Positions 53,292-61,405 of a stretch of DNA of 64,000 bases are shown here, piece by piece. Both the position numbers and the translations under genes were made by a program. The number at the start of each line of letters is the position of its first letter. The stretch's first letter is position 1. The notes under the pieces were generated by a model that was given only the letters and a program-made list of their open reading frames with translations, made no database searches and was not told where the DNA came from. Source of the DNA: an uncultured Methylomonas sp. (GTDB lineage Bacteria > Pseudomonadota > Gammaproteobacteria > Methylococcales > Methylomonadaceae); contig CAKZJE010000046.1 in the NCBI GenBank assembly GCA_936941155.1, forward strand, positions 1 through 64,000, given 5' to 3'.

Positions 53292-54654
53292 TTTTAAACT
53301 AACTCAACAACAGGACTGCCAGTCCTTTAAAGGACTGGCAGTCCTAAAAACTGCACTTTTATCACTCTGTGTGCTGTTTGCATTTAGTTTTACAACACAA
53401 GCCGCCGCCAAAATTGAACAATGGACAACAACCAAAGGTGCGCGAGTGTTTTATGTGCAAACGCAAGGTTTGCCGCTGGTCGATATTCAAATTAGCTTTG
53501 ATGCCGGCAGTGCCAGAGACGGAGCGCAAAAAGGCATTGCCGCCTTAACTTCGGATTTACTCAAATCCAGCGCAGGTTCATGGAGCACGGATGAAATCGC
53601 ACGGCGTTTTGAATCGGTAGGTGCGCGTTTTGACAGCGAAACCAACGCAGAAACAGGCTCTTTAGAAGTACGCAGTTTAACCGAACCGGCTTTGCTGAAA
53701 AAAACACTGGAAACGCTGCAAGTGGTTTTAACAAAACCACAATTTAATCCGGCAGATTTTCAACGCGAAAAAAATCAAACCTTAGCCACCATCAAACAAC
53801 GCGAAGAATCACCAGCGGAATTAGCCGATTTAGCCTTTGATACAGCGGTGTTTGGAAATCACCCGTATGCGTCACCAACCGCAGGTTATCTCAAAACCGT
53901 TTCCGATCTGAAAGCGCAGGATTTAAAACAGTTTTATCAACGCTATTATGTCGCGGCAAATGCCATGATTGTCATCGTTGGTGATTTGGACAAACAACAA
54001 GCGCAACAAACCGCCGAACAATTGTTGCAAGGCTTGCCCGTAGGCGAAAAACCAGCTGCCTTGCCTGATGTGAAAATGCCAGAAAAAGCCAGCGTGCAAA
54101 AAATCAATTTTCCATCCAGTCAAACGCATGTGTTAGTCGGATTGCCCGGCATGAGCCGCACCGACCCTGATTTTTTCCCGCTCTATGTCGGCAATCATAT
54201 TTTAGGCGGCAGTGGCTTGGTGTCGAAATTATTTGATGAAGTGCGCGAAAAACGCGGGCTGGCTTACAGTGCTTACAGTTATTTCGCTCCGATGGTGAAA
54301 CAAGGCGCGTTCACCATTGGTTTGCAAACGAAAAATGAGCAAACAGAACAAGCCTTAAAAGTGCTGAATGACACGGTGAATGATTTCATTAACAACGGCA
54401 TTACCGAAGCAGAATTATCAGCCGCAAAGAAAAATATTACCGGCGGTTTTGTAATGCGCTTTGATACCAATAATAAACTTGCCGATTACGTCACGCGGAT
54501 TGGTTTTTATAATTTGCCACTGGATTATTTGGATACTTTTCCACAAAAAGTGGAAGCTGTAACCGCTGAACAAGTGAAAGAAGCGTTTAAACGGCGCGTT
54601 GTACCGGCGTTATTTCAAACGGTAACGTTAGGTGGTAGTGCCGCGAAAAAATAA
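53281..54654 (+). CDS. M16-family peptidase, non-catalytic partner
   Basis: 457 residues. The region aligned with the zinc motif reads IAALTSDLLKSSAG without HxxEH, so it is inactive, while the substrate-binding R/Y motif DEVREKRGLAYSAYS is present. Such subunits complement a catalytic M16 partner. The N-terminus carries a perfect 34-bp palindrome at 53312-53345, read as QDCQSFKGLAVL, directly before the hydrophobic stretch of the signal peptide (ALLSLCVLFAFSFTTQA). The insertion lengthens the n-region of the signal peptide without a frameshift. Confidence 0.93.
   Translation: MRINFKLTQQQDCQSFKGLAVLKTALLSLCVLFAFSFTTQAAAKIEQWTTTKGARVFYVQTQGLPLVDIQISFDAGSARDGAQKGIAALTSDLLKSSAGSWSTDEIARRFESVGARFDSETNAETGSLEVRSLTEPALLKKTLETLQVVLTKPQFNPADFQREKNQTLATIKQREESPAELADLAFDTAVFGNHPYASPTAGYLKTVSDLKAQDLKQFYQRYYVAANAMIVIVGDLDKQQAQQTAEQLLQGLPVGEKPAALPDVKMPEKASVQKINFPSSQTHVLVGLPGMSRTDPDFFPLYVGNHILGGSGLVSKLFDEVREKRGLAYSAYSYFAPMVKQGAFTIGLQTKNEQTEQALKVLNDTVNDFINNGITEAELSAAKKNITGGFVMRFDTNNKLADYVTRIGFYNLPLDYLDTFPQKVEAVTAEQVKEAFKRRVVPALFQTVTLGGSAAKK
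53312..53345. repeat. E34 perfect palindrome inside the M16 partner gene
   Basis: AGGACTGCCAGTCCTTT joined to its exact complement: 34 bp without mismatch. In frame with the gene. Confidence 0.95.
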
Positions 54655-54676
54655 GTTTTCAATTATTACGCTTGTT

Positions 54677-54704
54677 GTAGAGTCGCAATTTATCGCGGCT
54701 CTAC
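54677..54704. repeat. A28 palindrome, variant
   Basis: GTAGAGTCGCAA / CGCGGCTCTAC, 22 bp past the M16 partner gene stop; close to the variant at 25587. Confidence 0.6.
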
Positions 54705-54750
54705 TGAATTTGAAATTTTAAATCGTTTGAAATTTTGAGGATAAAGAACC

Positions 54751-54984
54751 TTGCCAAATCACATTATTAAACGCTGCGATGAATGTGGCAGTGCTTTTTT
54801 TTCTGCTTCGTCGCCCATGCAGCAACTTTGCCCCGAATGTGCGCATCAGCTGTATGGCTATCCGCCTTGCGTGCATGTTTTTAAAAACCAAAGCTGTGAA
54901 AAATGTGGCTGGAATGGCGCGCGGTCAAGTTATATGCGCAATTTGCTGGCAGAAGACCCGAATACAAACAATATAAATCAATGA
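54751..54984 (+). CDS. Small zinc-ribbon protein of unknown function
   Basis: 77 residues, TTG start with GAGG upstream. Cysteine pairs at CDECGS, CPEC and CEKCGW, plus single Cys/His between (CAHQLYGYPPCVHVF), suggest two zinc-binding knuckles. I do not recognise the family. It sits between the M16 pair and rsmD, and its TGA overlaps the ATG of rsmD, so it is probably translated with it. Confidence 0.75.
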   Translation: MPNHIIKRCDECGSAFFSASSPMQQLCPECAHQLYGYPPCVHVFKNQSCEKCGWNGARSSYMRNLLAEDPNTNNINQ

Positions 54985-55532
54985 AAAATAAAGTAAAAAT
55001 TATTGGTGGTGACTGGCGCGGACGCAATATTCATTTTGAAGACAGCCCCGGTTTACGCCCGACTCCGGCACGAGTTCGCGAAACCCTGTTTAATTGGTTG
55101 CAGTTTGATATTTTGGGTCGTCGCTGTTTGGATTTATACGCAGGCAGTGGCGCGTTAGGATTTGAAGCGGCTTCGCGGGGGGCAAAAGCGGTGGTGCAGG
55201 TTGAGCAAAATCCTTTCGTGTGTCGGCAACTACATGAAAATGCAGAAGTTTTAAAAGCTACGCAAATCAAATTAATGCAAAGCGAAGTGTTTCGGTTTTT
55301 AGCCGGAAACAGTGAGTTGTTTGACGTGGTGTTTATTGACCCGCCGTTTGCAAAAGGCTTGGCGGTGCAAACGTGTCAGTGGTTGGAAGATAAAGGTTGG
55401 TTGAATACTCATGCGAAAATTTATGTGGAAGTGGAGCAGCACTTGGTTTTAGAAGGTTTACCGGAAAATTGGCAATTGCTAAAACACAAAACGGCGGGGG
55501 AAGTTGGCTATTATTTGTTTGAGCGGCTGTAG
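54981..55532 (+). CDS. rsmD: 16S rRNA (guanine-966-N2) methyltransferase
   Basis: 183 residues. The N-terminus KVKIIGGDWRGRNIHF and RPTPARVRETLFNWL are typical of RsmD. The SAM-binding motif is CLDLYAGSGALGFEAASRG, and the catalytic motif is VVFIDPPFAKG (DPPF). It methylates G966 of 16S rRNA during 30S assembly. I chose the ATG at 54981, which overlaps the previous stop; the longer frame to 54903 runs through the preceding gene. coaD, its frequent neighbour, does not follow; instead there is a repeat-filled gap. Confidence 0.96.
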   Translation: MKNKVKIIGGDWRGRNIHFEDSPGLRPTPARVRETLFNWLQFDILGRRCLDLYAGSGALGFEAASRGAKAVVQVEQNPFVCRQLHENAEVLKATQIKLMQSEVFRFLAGNSELFDVVFIDPPFAKGLAVQTCQWLEDKGWLNTHAKIYVEVEQHLVLEGLPENWQLLKHKTAGEVGYYLFERL

Positions 55533-56105
55533 TTTAGGAATGCGCATGAAATAAACGCGGCAGCTTTACAACTAGCAGTCCTTAAAGGCATAAGTATCTA
55601 CACATCTTGAAATCATAAAGTTATTTTATATCAATATGATACATTGATATGTAGACTGGGTTAGCTACTTTTTTCGATAGAAAAAAGAGCGTAACCCAGC
55701 AGGGTGTTTCAAAACGCTGAATGCTGGGTTACGATTATTTCGCTGTCGCTCAATAATCTAACCCAGCCTACAAATAATTCTTTATTATCAATAAGTTTTA
55801 ATAATATTGATGTTAAAAACTTGTGTAGATACCTATGCTCTAAAAGGCAATCTGTTCGTGCTTTTTGTGTTTTTCGTGGAAAAAATGAGTCTCATGCGTA
55901 ACATCAGTGACTTCATAGTAGTTTCATAGCTAATTCACAGCCACTTCACAAGCGAATGCCGCTAACTTTGGTTTGTAGGTTGCATTGTTTAAGGTGTTGC
56001 GGCTTTTTAGAATAGTGTTATCCGCAGGTTTTGTGGATAATCTGCTAAATTTACATTTCACGGATCAATAGCTGATCATTCAGGCAAATAGGACGACTTA
56101 AACCA
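55533..56105. other. Intergenic gap with composite palindrome copy 2 and island promoter region
   Basis: These 573 bp contain the composite element (55571-55850) and then about 250 bp before the methylase gene with TTGTGGATAATC-like AT-rich sequence, which probably includes its promoter. The frame at 55704-55901 is repeat-derived. Confidence 0.7.
55571..55850. repeat. Composite nested palindrome (MITE-like), copy 2
   Basis: The outer arm begins ACTAGCAGTCCTTAAAGGCA and the inner arms GTAGACTGGGTTAGC / CTAACCCAGCCTAC enclose 55651-55771. Layout and inner sequence match copy 1 (39468-39764), with divergence of about one base in six; the right outer arm is damaged. Confidence 0.8.
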
Positions 56106-59100
56106 ATGGCAACCAAACTAACCGAAAACACTCTCAAAAAAATTCGCGACTTAATTCATGATTTTGATTTCAAAACTCTGTTTAATCAACTCGGCTGGTC
56201 TAAGCCGTTAGATAATCGGAATATCACGGTTACGGTGAATGCTCAAGAATTAACCTATCAGCAGATTGCGCAACTTTCTGGTGTCGTGGTTTTACACGTT
56301 GCCAACATTCCAGACAGCAAAACCCGCCTTGCTTTGCATGATGAAATCAGCCGCATTCACCATGAACATTTGCTGATTTTTGTGGACAACGAGAAAACCC
56401 AAAGTTGCTGGTCGTGGTTAAAACGCGAAGGCAAAAAAGCCTTGCCGCGCAGTCATAGTTATTTCAAAGGGCAGTCGGGCGATTTATTGTTATCGAAAAT
56501 CGTCAACATGATGGTTGAGTTTACAGAGCTTGAGCAAGGCGATTTTTCTATTGTTGATGTCACTAGCCGTTTGCGCAATGCGTTGGATATTGAACCTGTC
56601 ACGAAAAAGTTTTTTAAAGATTTTGCCGATCTTCACAGCGATTTTGTTGAACAGATTTTAGGTATTCCGAATGAAAAACATCGCGCTTGGTATGCGTCTG
56701 TATTATTGCATCGGTTGATGTTTATTTGGTTTTTGCAGAAAAAATCTTTCGTAGATAAAGGCAACACCCATTATTTAAAAGATAAATTGGATTATTTTCA
56801 ATCCACTTTAAAAATAGATTGTTATTACAAAGAGTTTTTAAAGCCGCTATTTTTTGAAGGTTTTGCGAAACCAAAAAATGAACGCAGTAAAGAAACGAAT
56901 CAATTATTGGGAGAAATTCGTTATTTAAACGGCGGTTTGTTTTTGCCGCATCAAATTGAAGAGCGTTATCCTGATATTCAGGTGAATGATAAAGCCTTTA
57001 GCGATTTATATGATTTGTTCAAAAAATATTCGTGGAATTTAAACGATACGATAGGCGGTGCGGATGATGAAATTAATCCTGATGTATTGGGTTATATTTT
57101 TGAGAAATACATCAATCAGAAAGCTTTTGGTGCGTATTACACCCGCCCTGAAATTACCGATTATTTGTGTGAGCGCACGATTTCAAAATTGATTTTGGAT
57201 AGGATTAATACAAATTATAATTTTGAGGTAGAGACGCAAAATTTTGCGTCTCTACAAACGTATCAATTTAAAGATTTACCGGAGTTATTATTTAAACTGG
57301 ACGCGCCGTTATGTAAAAAACTCTTGCATGACGTATTGCCGAATTTAAGTTTATTAGACCCTGCTTGCGGTTCAGGGGCTTTTTTAGTCGCGGCAATGAA
57401 AATGCTGATTAACGTTTATGCGGCAATTATTGGCAAGATTATCTTTTTACACGATGCGCATTTAACGCAGTGGTTAGAAAACACCAAAAAAGAACATCCG
57501 AGCATTGATTATTTTATTAAAAAGGAGATTATTAAAAATAATTTATTCGGCGTGGATATTATGCCGGAAGCGACAGAAATTGCTAAATTGCGGTTGTTTT
57601 TGGCGTTGGTTTCTTCGGCGCGAAAAGTGGAGGAGTTAGAGCCGTTGCCGAATATTGATTTTAATATTATGGCGGGAAATTCATTGATTGGTTTATTGAA
57701 TGTAGAAGGGGAAAAGTTTAATCAGTTAGGGAAAACGGGGGATATTTTCTTAGATAATGAGGCGCAAACGTATAGCCAAATTTTGCAGGAAAAAAATCGC
57801 TTAATTGCCAGTTATAAAGATGCGCAAACCTATAGTCAGAATTTGGCTTTGTTACGCGATAATATTTCAGAAGTAAAAAGAAAGGCGTATCGTAAATTAA
57901 ATAAATTGTTGTTGGCTGAATTTGAACGGTTGCAGATTAAGTTTGAGCAGGCGACATGGGATGAGGCGAAAAATAAGGAAGGCAAGCCGATTAAACGGGC
58001 GTTGACGTTGTTGGATATTGAGAGTTTGCAGCCGTTTCATTGGGGTTATGAGTTTGATGCGATTTTTGCGCGGGGTGGTTTTGATGCGATTATTACCAAT
58101 CCGCCTTGGGAAGCTTTAGAGCCAAATGGAAAAGAGTTTTTCCAAGAATATAACGCTCTTTTCTCGAAAAATAAAATGACGATTAAAGATTATGAGAAAG
58201 AAATACGAGAGATATTAAAACAAGACGATGTGAAAAAAGCGTGGCTGGATTATCACAGCAGCTATAATCATCAAAGGCTATTTTTTAGAATAGCAGGACA
58301 ATATAAAAATCAAGTTCCTATTATTGATGGTAAAAAACACGGTAAAGATGTTAATTTATACAAACTTTTTACTGAGCAATCATTTAATTTGTTGAAAGAA
58401 AATGGCGAATGCGGAATTGTGATTCCTAGCGGTATTTATTCTGATTTAGGTGCAAAAAGTCTGCGTGATTTATTGTTTAATCATACTGAAATTACTGGAT
58501 TATTTTGTTTTGAAAATAATAAACTTATTTTTGAAGGTGTACATCGTAGTTTTAAATTTGTAGTTTTGACATTTAAAAAAGATAGCGAAACAACAATTTT
58601 TCCTGCTGAATTTATGCGCCATGAAGTTAGCGAATTAGCGAATTTTCCTAATCAAAACAGTTTATATTTGCACACTGATTTGATTAAAAAACTATCGCCT
58701 GATTCCCATTCAATTATGGAGTTTAAAAGCGCGTTAGATGTAAAGATTGCAGAAAAAATGCTGTCTGTTCCATTATTAGGCGAATATTTAAAGGATACTT
58801 GGAATTTAGAATTGCATCGTGAATTTAATATGACCGATGACAATTATTTATTCAAAACTGAAAGCTCAGAATCTAGTTTGCCAATGTACGAAGGTAAAAT
58901 GATTCATCAATTTAGCAGTTCATGGGGTGAGCCGCGTTATTGGATTGATGAGTCAGAAGGAAGAGAAGCAATTTTAGGAAGAACAGAAGATGATGGTCAA
59001 GAATTGGGTTATCAAAAATATCGTTTAGCTTATCGTTCAGTTGCTTCAAGCACAAATGAAAGAACTTTAATTTCTACTATTATTCCTCCTTGCTTTACTG

Positions 59101-59582
59101 GAAATTCTATTAATATATCTGAGTCATTAAATGCTTATGGCTTGCTAATTTGTGTTAGCTTTTTTAATTCTTTTGTTATTGATTGGTTATTAAGACAAAA
59201 AGTATCAGCCAACATCAACATGTTTTATATTTATCAACTCCCCATTCCCCGCCTCACCGAAAAAGACCCGCAATTCAAACCCATTGTAGAACGCGCGGCG
59301 GCATTAATCTGCACCACACCGGAATTTGATGATTTACGCGCCGAGTTAGCAGAGCAAGGCTATACCGTTCGCCCTGAGCTTGTCGAAGGGCGTGGTTCGA
59401 CAAGCTCACCACGAACGGATTTTCAGATTCGCGCCGAACTCGATGCCATCATCGCCCACCTTTACGGCTTAACCGAATCCGAATTTGCCCACATTTTAAA
59501 AACCTTCCCCATCGTCAAAGAAGAAATTAAAACGGCGGCAATGGTGGAATTTAAAAAACTCGCACAGGAGACTCTAAAATGA
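56106..59582 (+). CDS. Eco57I-type N6-adenine DNA methylase, large (restriction/defence system)
   Basis: 1158 residues. The N-terminal ~330 residues are a separate module, possibly a decayed PD-(D/E)XK-like region followed by helices. Then come the SAM motif LLDPACGSGAFLVAAM (about 416-431) and the catalytic motif DAIITNPPWEAL (about 660-671), typical of N6-adenine methylases. The C-terminal ~450 residues resemble target recognition plus a terminal segment (YIYQLPIPRLTEKD). Length and layout recall PglX of BREX and DrmMI of class 1 DISARM. Two palindromes are embedded in frame: A28 read as VETQNFASLQ near residue 378, and a CTTGTCGAAGG element read as RPELVEGRGSTSSPRT near 1090. It overlaps the next gene by four bases. 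Confidence 0.88.
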   Translation: MATKLTENTLKKIRDLIHDFDFKTLFNQLGWSKPLDNRNITVTVNAQELTYQQIAQLSGVVVLHVANIPDSKTRLALHDEISRIHHEHLLIFVDNEKTQSCWSWLKREGKKALPRSHSYFKGQSGDLLLSKIVNMMVEFTELEQGDFSIVDVTSRLRNALDIEPVTKKFFKDFADLHSDFVEQILGIPNEKHRAWYASVLLHRLMFIWFLQKKSFVDKGNTHYLKDKLDYFQSTLKIDCYYKEFLKPLFFEGFAKPKNERSKETNQLLGEIRYLNGGLFLPHQIEERYPDIQVNDKAFSDLYDLFKKYSWNLNDTIGGADDEINPDVLGYIFEKYINQKAFGAYYTRPEITDYLCERTISKLILDRINTNYNFEVETQNFASLQTYQFKDLPELLFKLDAPLCKKLLHDVLPNLSLLDPACGSGAFLVAAMKMLINVYAAIIGKIIFLHDAHLTQWLENTKKEHPSIDYFIKKEIIKNNLFGVDIMPEATEIAKLRLFLALVSSARKVEELEPLPNIDFNIMAGNSLIGLLNVEGEKFNQLGKTGDIFLDNEAQTYSQILQEKNRLIASYKDAQTYSQNLALLRDNISEVKRKAYRKLNKLLLAEFERLQIKFEQATWDEAKNKEGKPIKRALTLLDIESLQPFHWGYEFDAIFARGGFDAIITNPPWEALEPNGKEFFQEYNALFSKNKMTIKDYEKEIREILKQDDVKKAWLDYHSSYNHQRLFFRIAGQYKNQVPIIDGKKHGKDVNLYKLFTEQSFNLLKENGECGIVIPSGIYSDLGAKSLRDLLFNHTEITGLFCFENNKLIFEGVHRSFKFVVLTFKKDSETTIFPAEFMRHEVSELANFPNQNSLYLHTDLIKKLSPDSHSIMEFKSALDVKIAEKMLSVPLLGEYLKDTWNLELHREFNMTDDNYLFKTESSESSLPMYEGKMIHQFSSSWGEPRYWIDESEGREAILGRTEDDGQELGYQKYRLAYRSVASSTNERTLISTIIPPCFTGNSINISESLNAYGLLICVSFFNSFVIDWLLRQKVSANINMFYIYQLPIPRLTEKDPQFKPIVERAAALICTTPEFDDLRAELAEQGYTVRPELVEGRGSTSSPRTDFQIRAELDAIIAHLYGLTESEFAHILKTFPIVKEEIKTAAMVEFKKLAQETLK
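57228..57255. repeat. A28 perfect palindrome inside the methylase gene
   Basis: GTAGAGACGCAAAA joined to TTTTGCGTCTCTAC, 28 bp with no mismatch, in frame and 40 residues before the SAM motif. Confidence 0.95.
59366..59417. repeat. CTTGTCGAAGG-type palindrome inside the methylase gene
   Basis: CGTTCGCCCTGAGCTTGTCG and an inverted partner CGACAAGCTCACCACGAACG flank a short loop. It is translated as RPELVEG...STSSPRT, a peptide recurrent in many bacterial proteomes because of this repeat. Confidence 0.9.
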
Positions 59583-59866
59583 ATGCAATCAATGCAACTG
59601 AATTAAAAACACAAGGCATTTTAGCCATTATGACCGCTTTAGAACATGAAGAAGAAGTCGCTATTACGGAAGAAGGAAAACCGCAATTTATTGTCATGGG
59701 AATGGAACATTATCAAAAACTGCGGGAATATGAATTAAAAATTGCTATTCAAGAAGCAAAAGCTGATATTGTCGCAGGGCGTTATATCATTGAAACCGCT
59801 GATGAACACAATAATAGAATTGATAAAATGATGAGTGAATATGAGCTACAAACTGAAAACGCCTGA
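59579..59866 (+). CDS. Phd/YefM-type antitoxin
   Basis: 95 residues. It starts MNAINATELKTQGILAIMTALEHEEEVAITEEGKPQFIVMGMEHYQKLRE, the Phd/YefM N-terminal DNA-binding fold, with a helical C-terminus that would bind the toxin. The ATG overlaps the methylase TGA by four bases and the toxin gene starts inside it. It should neutralise the RelE/ParE-like product of the next gene and repress the pair. Confidence 0.88.
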   Translation: MNAINATELKTQGILAIMTALEHEEEVAITEEGKPQFIVMGMEHYQKLREYELKIAIQEAKADIVAGRYIIETADEHNNRIDKMMSEYELQTENA

Positions 59867-60110
59867 GAGTTACAATAAAAAATTGGCGAAATTTTTAAAA
59901 AGTAACCCTGTTTTAATAACGCCATACAAAAAAACTATCACGCTCTTAGAAGAAAATCCTTATCATCCATCATTAAGATTGCATAAATTATCAGGTGATT
60001 TAAAAGAATTTCACAGCGTTTCAATTAATCTAAAATATCGAATCGTGATTGATTTTATTATTGAAGACGAGCTAATAACTTTAATCAACATCAGCAATCA
60101 TTATGAATAA
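59841..60110 (+). CDS. RelE/ParE-superfamily toxin (YafQ/YoeB-like)
   Basis: 89 residues from the ATG at 59841 (MSYKLKTPESYNKKLAKFL). The compact RelE fold shows NPYHPSLRLHKLSGDLKEFHSVSINLKYRIVIDFI with the typical Leu-His-Lys-Leu and Tyr-Arg-Ile strands. Members cleave mRNA on the ribosome or poison gyrase. It overlaps the antitoxin gene by 26 bp, which supports translational coupling. Confidence 0.88.
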   Translation: MSYKLKTPESYNKKLAKFLKSNPVLITPYKKTITLLEENPYHPSLRLHKLSGDLKEFHSVSINLKYRIVIDFIIEDELITLINISNHYE

Positions 60111-60136
60111 TAAAAACTGGTAGCAGGAGAAAAATA

Positions 60137-60397
60137 ATGCCAACAATTTCTATTTTTTATGGAATTATCATCAAAATGCTATTTGATGACCACAACCCAC
60201 CTCATTTTCATGCTGAATATGGCGAATACGAATTAGTCGTCACCATCAGCCCAATTAAAATTATCAAAGGCGAAGCCCCAAAACGGGTTAAATCCATGAT
60301 ATTAGAATGGGCAGCATTACATCAGGAAGAATTAATTCAGGATTGGGAACTTTGCGCAACGTTAAAAAGTCCATTCCCGATTGAACCATTGGAGTAA
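60137..60397 (+). CDS. DUF4160 protein, probable toxin-like partner
   Basis: 86 residues. MPTISIFYGIIIKMLFDDHNPPHFHAEY is the DUF4160 signature (D-H-x-P-P-H-F-H), possibly a metal or nucleic-acid site. A good AGGAG precedes the ATG. It is followed after 5 bp by a DUF2442 gene. The two are a common linked pair suspected to be a toxin-antitoxin system; direct proof for the family is not known to me. Confidence 0.85.
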   Translation: MPTISIFYGIIIKMLFDDHNPPHFHAEYGEYELVVTISPIKIIKGEAPKRVKSMILEWAALHQEELIQDWELCATLKSPFPIEPLE

Positions 60398-60402
60398 TTA
60401 AA

Positions 60403-60699
60403 ATGCTTTATGTCATCAAACAAATAAAACAAAATTCTGATAATTACAGTATTCAAATCACTTATTCTGATGATGTTGTGATTAATGCGACTTTTAGCGA
60501 TATTTTGAACCAAGGCGTAATGACTATATTAAAAAATAAAGATACTTTTAATCAAGTTGAAATTGGTAAACGAGGACGCTCTATTATTTGGAAAGAATAC
60601 GATATTGATTTTTGTGCTGATTCGTTACGTTTTAAATTTGAAGACACAGAAAATACATTAACAAATTCTCCTGAACTTTTTGAATCGCAAGCCGCATAA
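60403..60699 (+). CDS. DUF2442 protein, probable antitoxin-like partner
   Basis: 98 residues. It has the DUF2442 pattern of a small beta domain: YSIQITYSDDVVINATFSDIL ... GKRGRSIIWKEYDIDFCADSLRF. It lies 5 bp after the DUF4160 gene and is certainly co-transcribed. The family is usually found next to DUF4160 genes. Confidence 0.85.
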   Translation: MLYVIKQIKQNSDNYSIQITYSDDVVINATFSDILNQGVMTILKNKDTFNQVEIGKRGRSIIWKEYDIDFCADSLRFKFEDTENTLTNSPELFESQAA

Positions 60700-60742
60700 A
60701 AACAGCAATGACGAAAATTAAAAAACTAGCAGGAGAAAAATA

Positions 60743-60973
60743 ATGACCACTATTTCAATAGACGACGAAATCATTAATGAATTAGTTTCTGTGAGCCATT
60801 GCAAAAATGCGCAAGAAGCCATTATGAAAATTATCAATGATTATTTGCAACAACAAAAAACTAAAAAACCGCTTTTTGAACAACTGCACTTAAACGATGC
60901 TTTTGACAATGAAGAAATTGATAATCTATTTCAACGTAATAAAAATGATACTGGCAGAGAATTAGAATTATGA
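60743..60973 (+). CDS. VapB-type antitoxin (DUF2191-like)
   Basis: 76 residues. The N-terminal ribbon-helix-helix-like segment TTISIDDEIINELVSVSHCKNAQEAIMKIINDYLQQ is followed by a flexible C-terminal half (FEQLHLNDAFDNEEIDNLFQ) that would thread into the PIN toxin. AGCAGGAG lies upstream. It overlaps the vapC start by four bases. Confidence 0.85.
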   Translation: MTTISIDDEIINELVSVSHCKNAQEAIMKIINDYLQQQKTKKPLFEQLHLNDAFDNEEIDNLFQRNKNDTGRELEL

Positions 60974-61392
60974 AATATCTAATAGATACCTGCGTATTAT
61001 CAGAATGTACGAAAAAAGAACCTGATGATTTCGTTGTAAACTGGATTAATCAACAACAAGCCGAAAATCTTTTTTTAAGCATTTTAACAATTGCCGAAAT
61101 TAAAAGCGGTATTCATAAAATCAGAAATTCACAACCTCAACGCAGCACAAAATTAAAACATTGGCTTGATGGAATAGAAATTAAATTCTCTTCCCGCATT
61201 TTGCCTGTTTCAGAACAAGTTCTGAATAATTGGTCAGAAATAACAGCAGATGCAGCATTGCAAGGGCAAAAAATGCAAGTGATGGATTCTTTGATTGCCG
61301 CCACCGCTTATACACATAAATTGATTTTGGTGACGCGAAATGTAGATGATTTTAAAATAGCACCGATTGAAATTTTTAATCCTTATAAATAA
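60970..61392 (+). CDS. VapC-type PIN-domain toxin (RNase)
   Basis: 140 residues. The PIN acidic residues are visible in MKYLIDTCVLSECTK (Asp6), SILTIAEIKSG (Glu), VMDSLIAATA (Asp) and LVTRNVDDF (Asp/Asn). It should be a magnesium-dependent RNase cutting tRNA or rRNA when freed from the VapB-like antitoxin. It lies 13 bp before the helicase gene, so the whole block from the methylase to the helicase reads as one strand. Confidence 0.92.
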   Translation: MKYLIDTCVLSECTKKEPDDFVVNWINQQQAENLFLSILTIAEIKSGIHKIRNSQPQRSTKLKHWLDGIEIKFSSRILPVSEQVLNNWSEITADAALQGQKMQVMDSLIAATAYTHKLILVTRNVDDFKIAPIEIFNPYK

Positions 61393-61405
61393 AGATTGGA
61401 AAATT

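Noticed and set aside
55704-55901. A 65-residue reading frame
   Set aside because: It covers the inner arm of composite palindrome copy 2 and is not conserved with the matching frame in copy 1.
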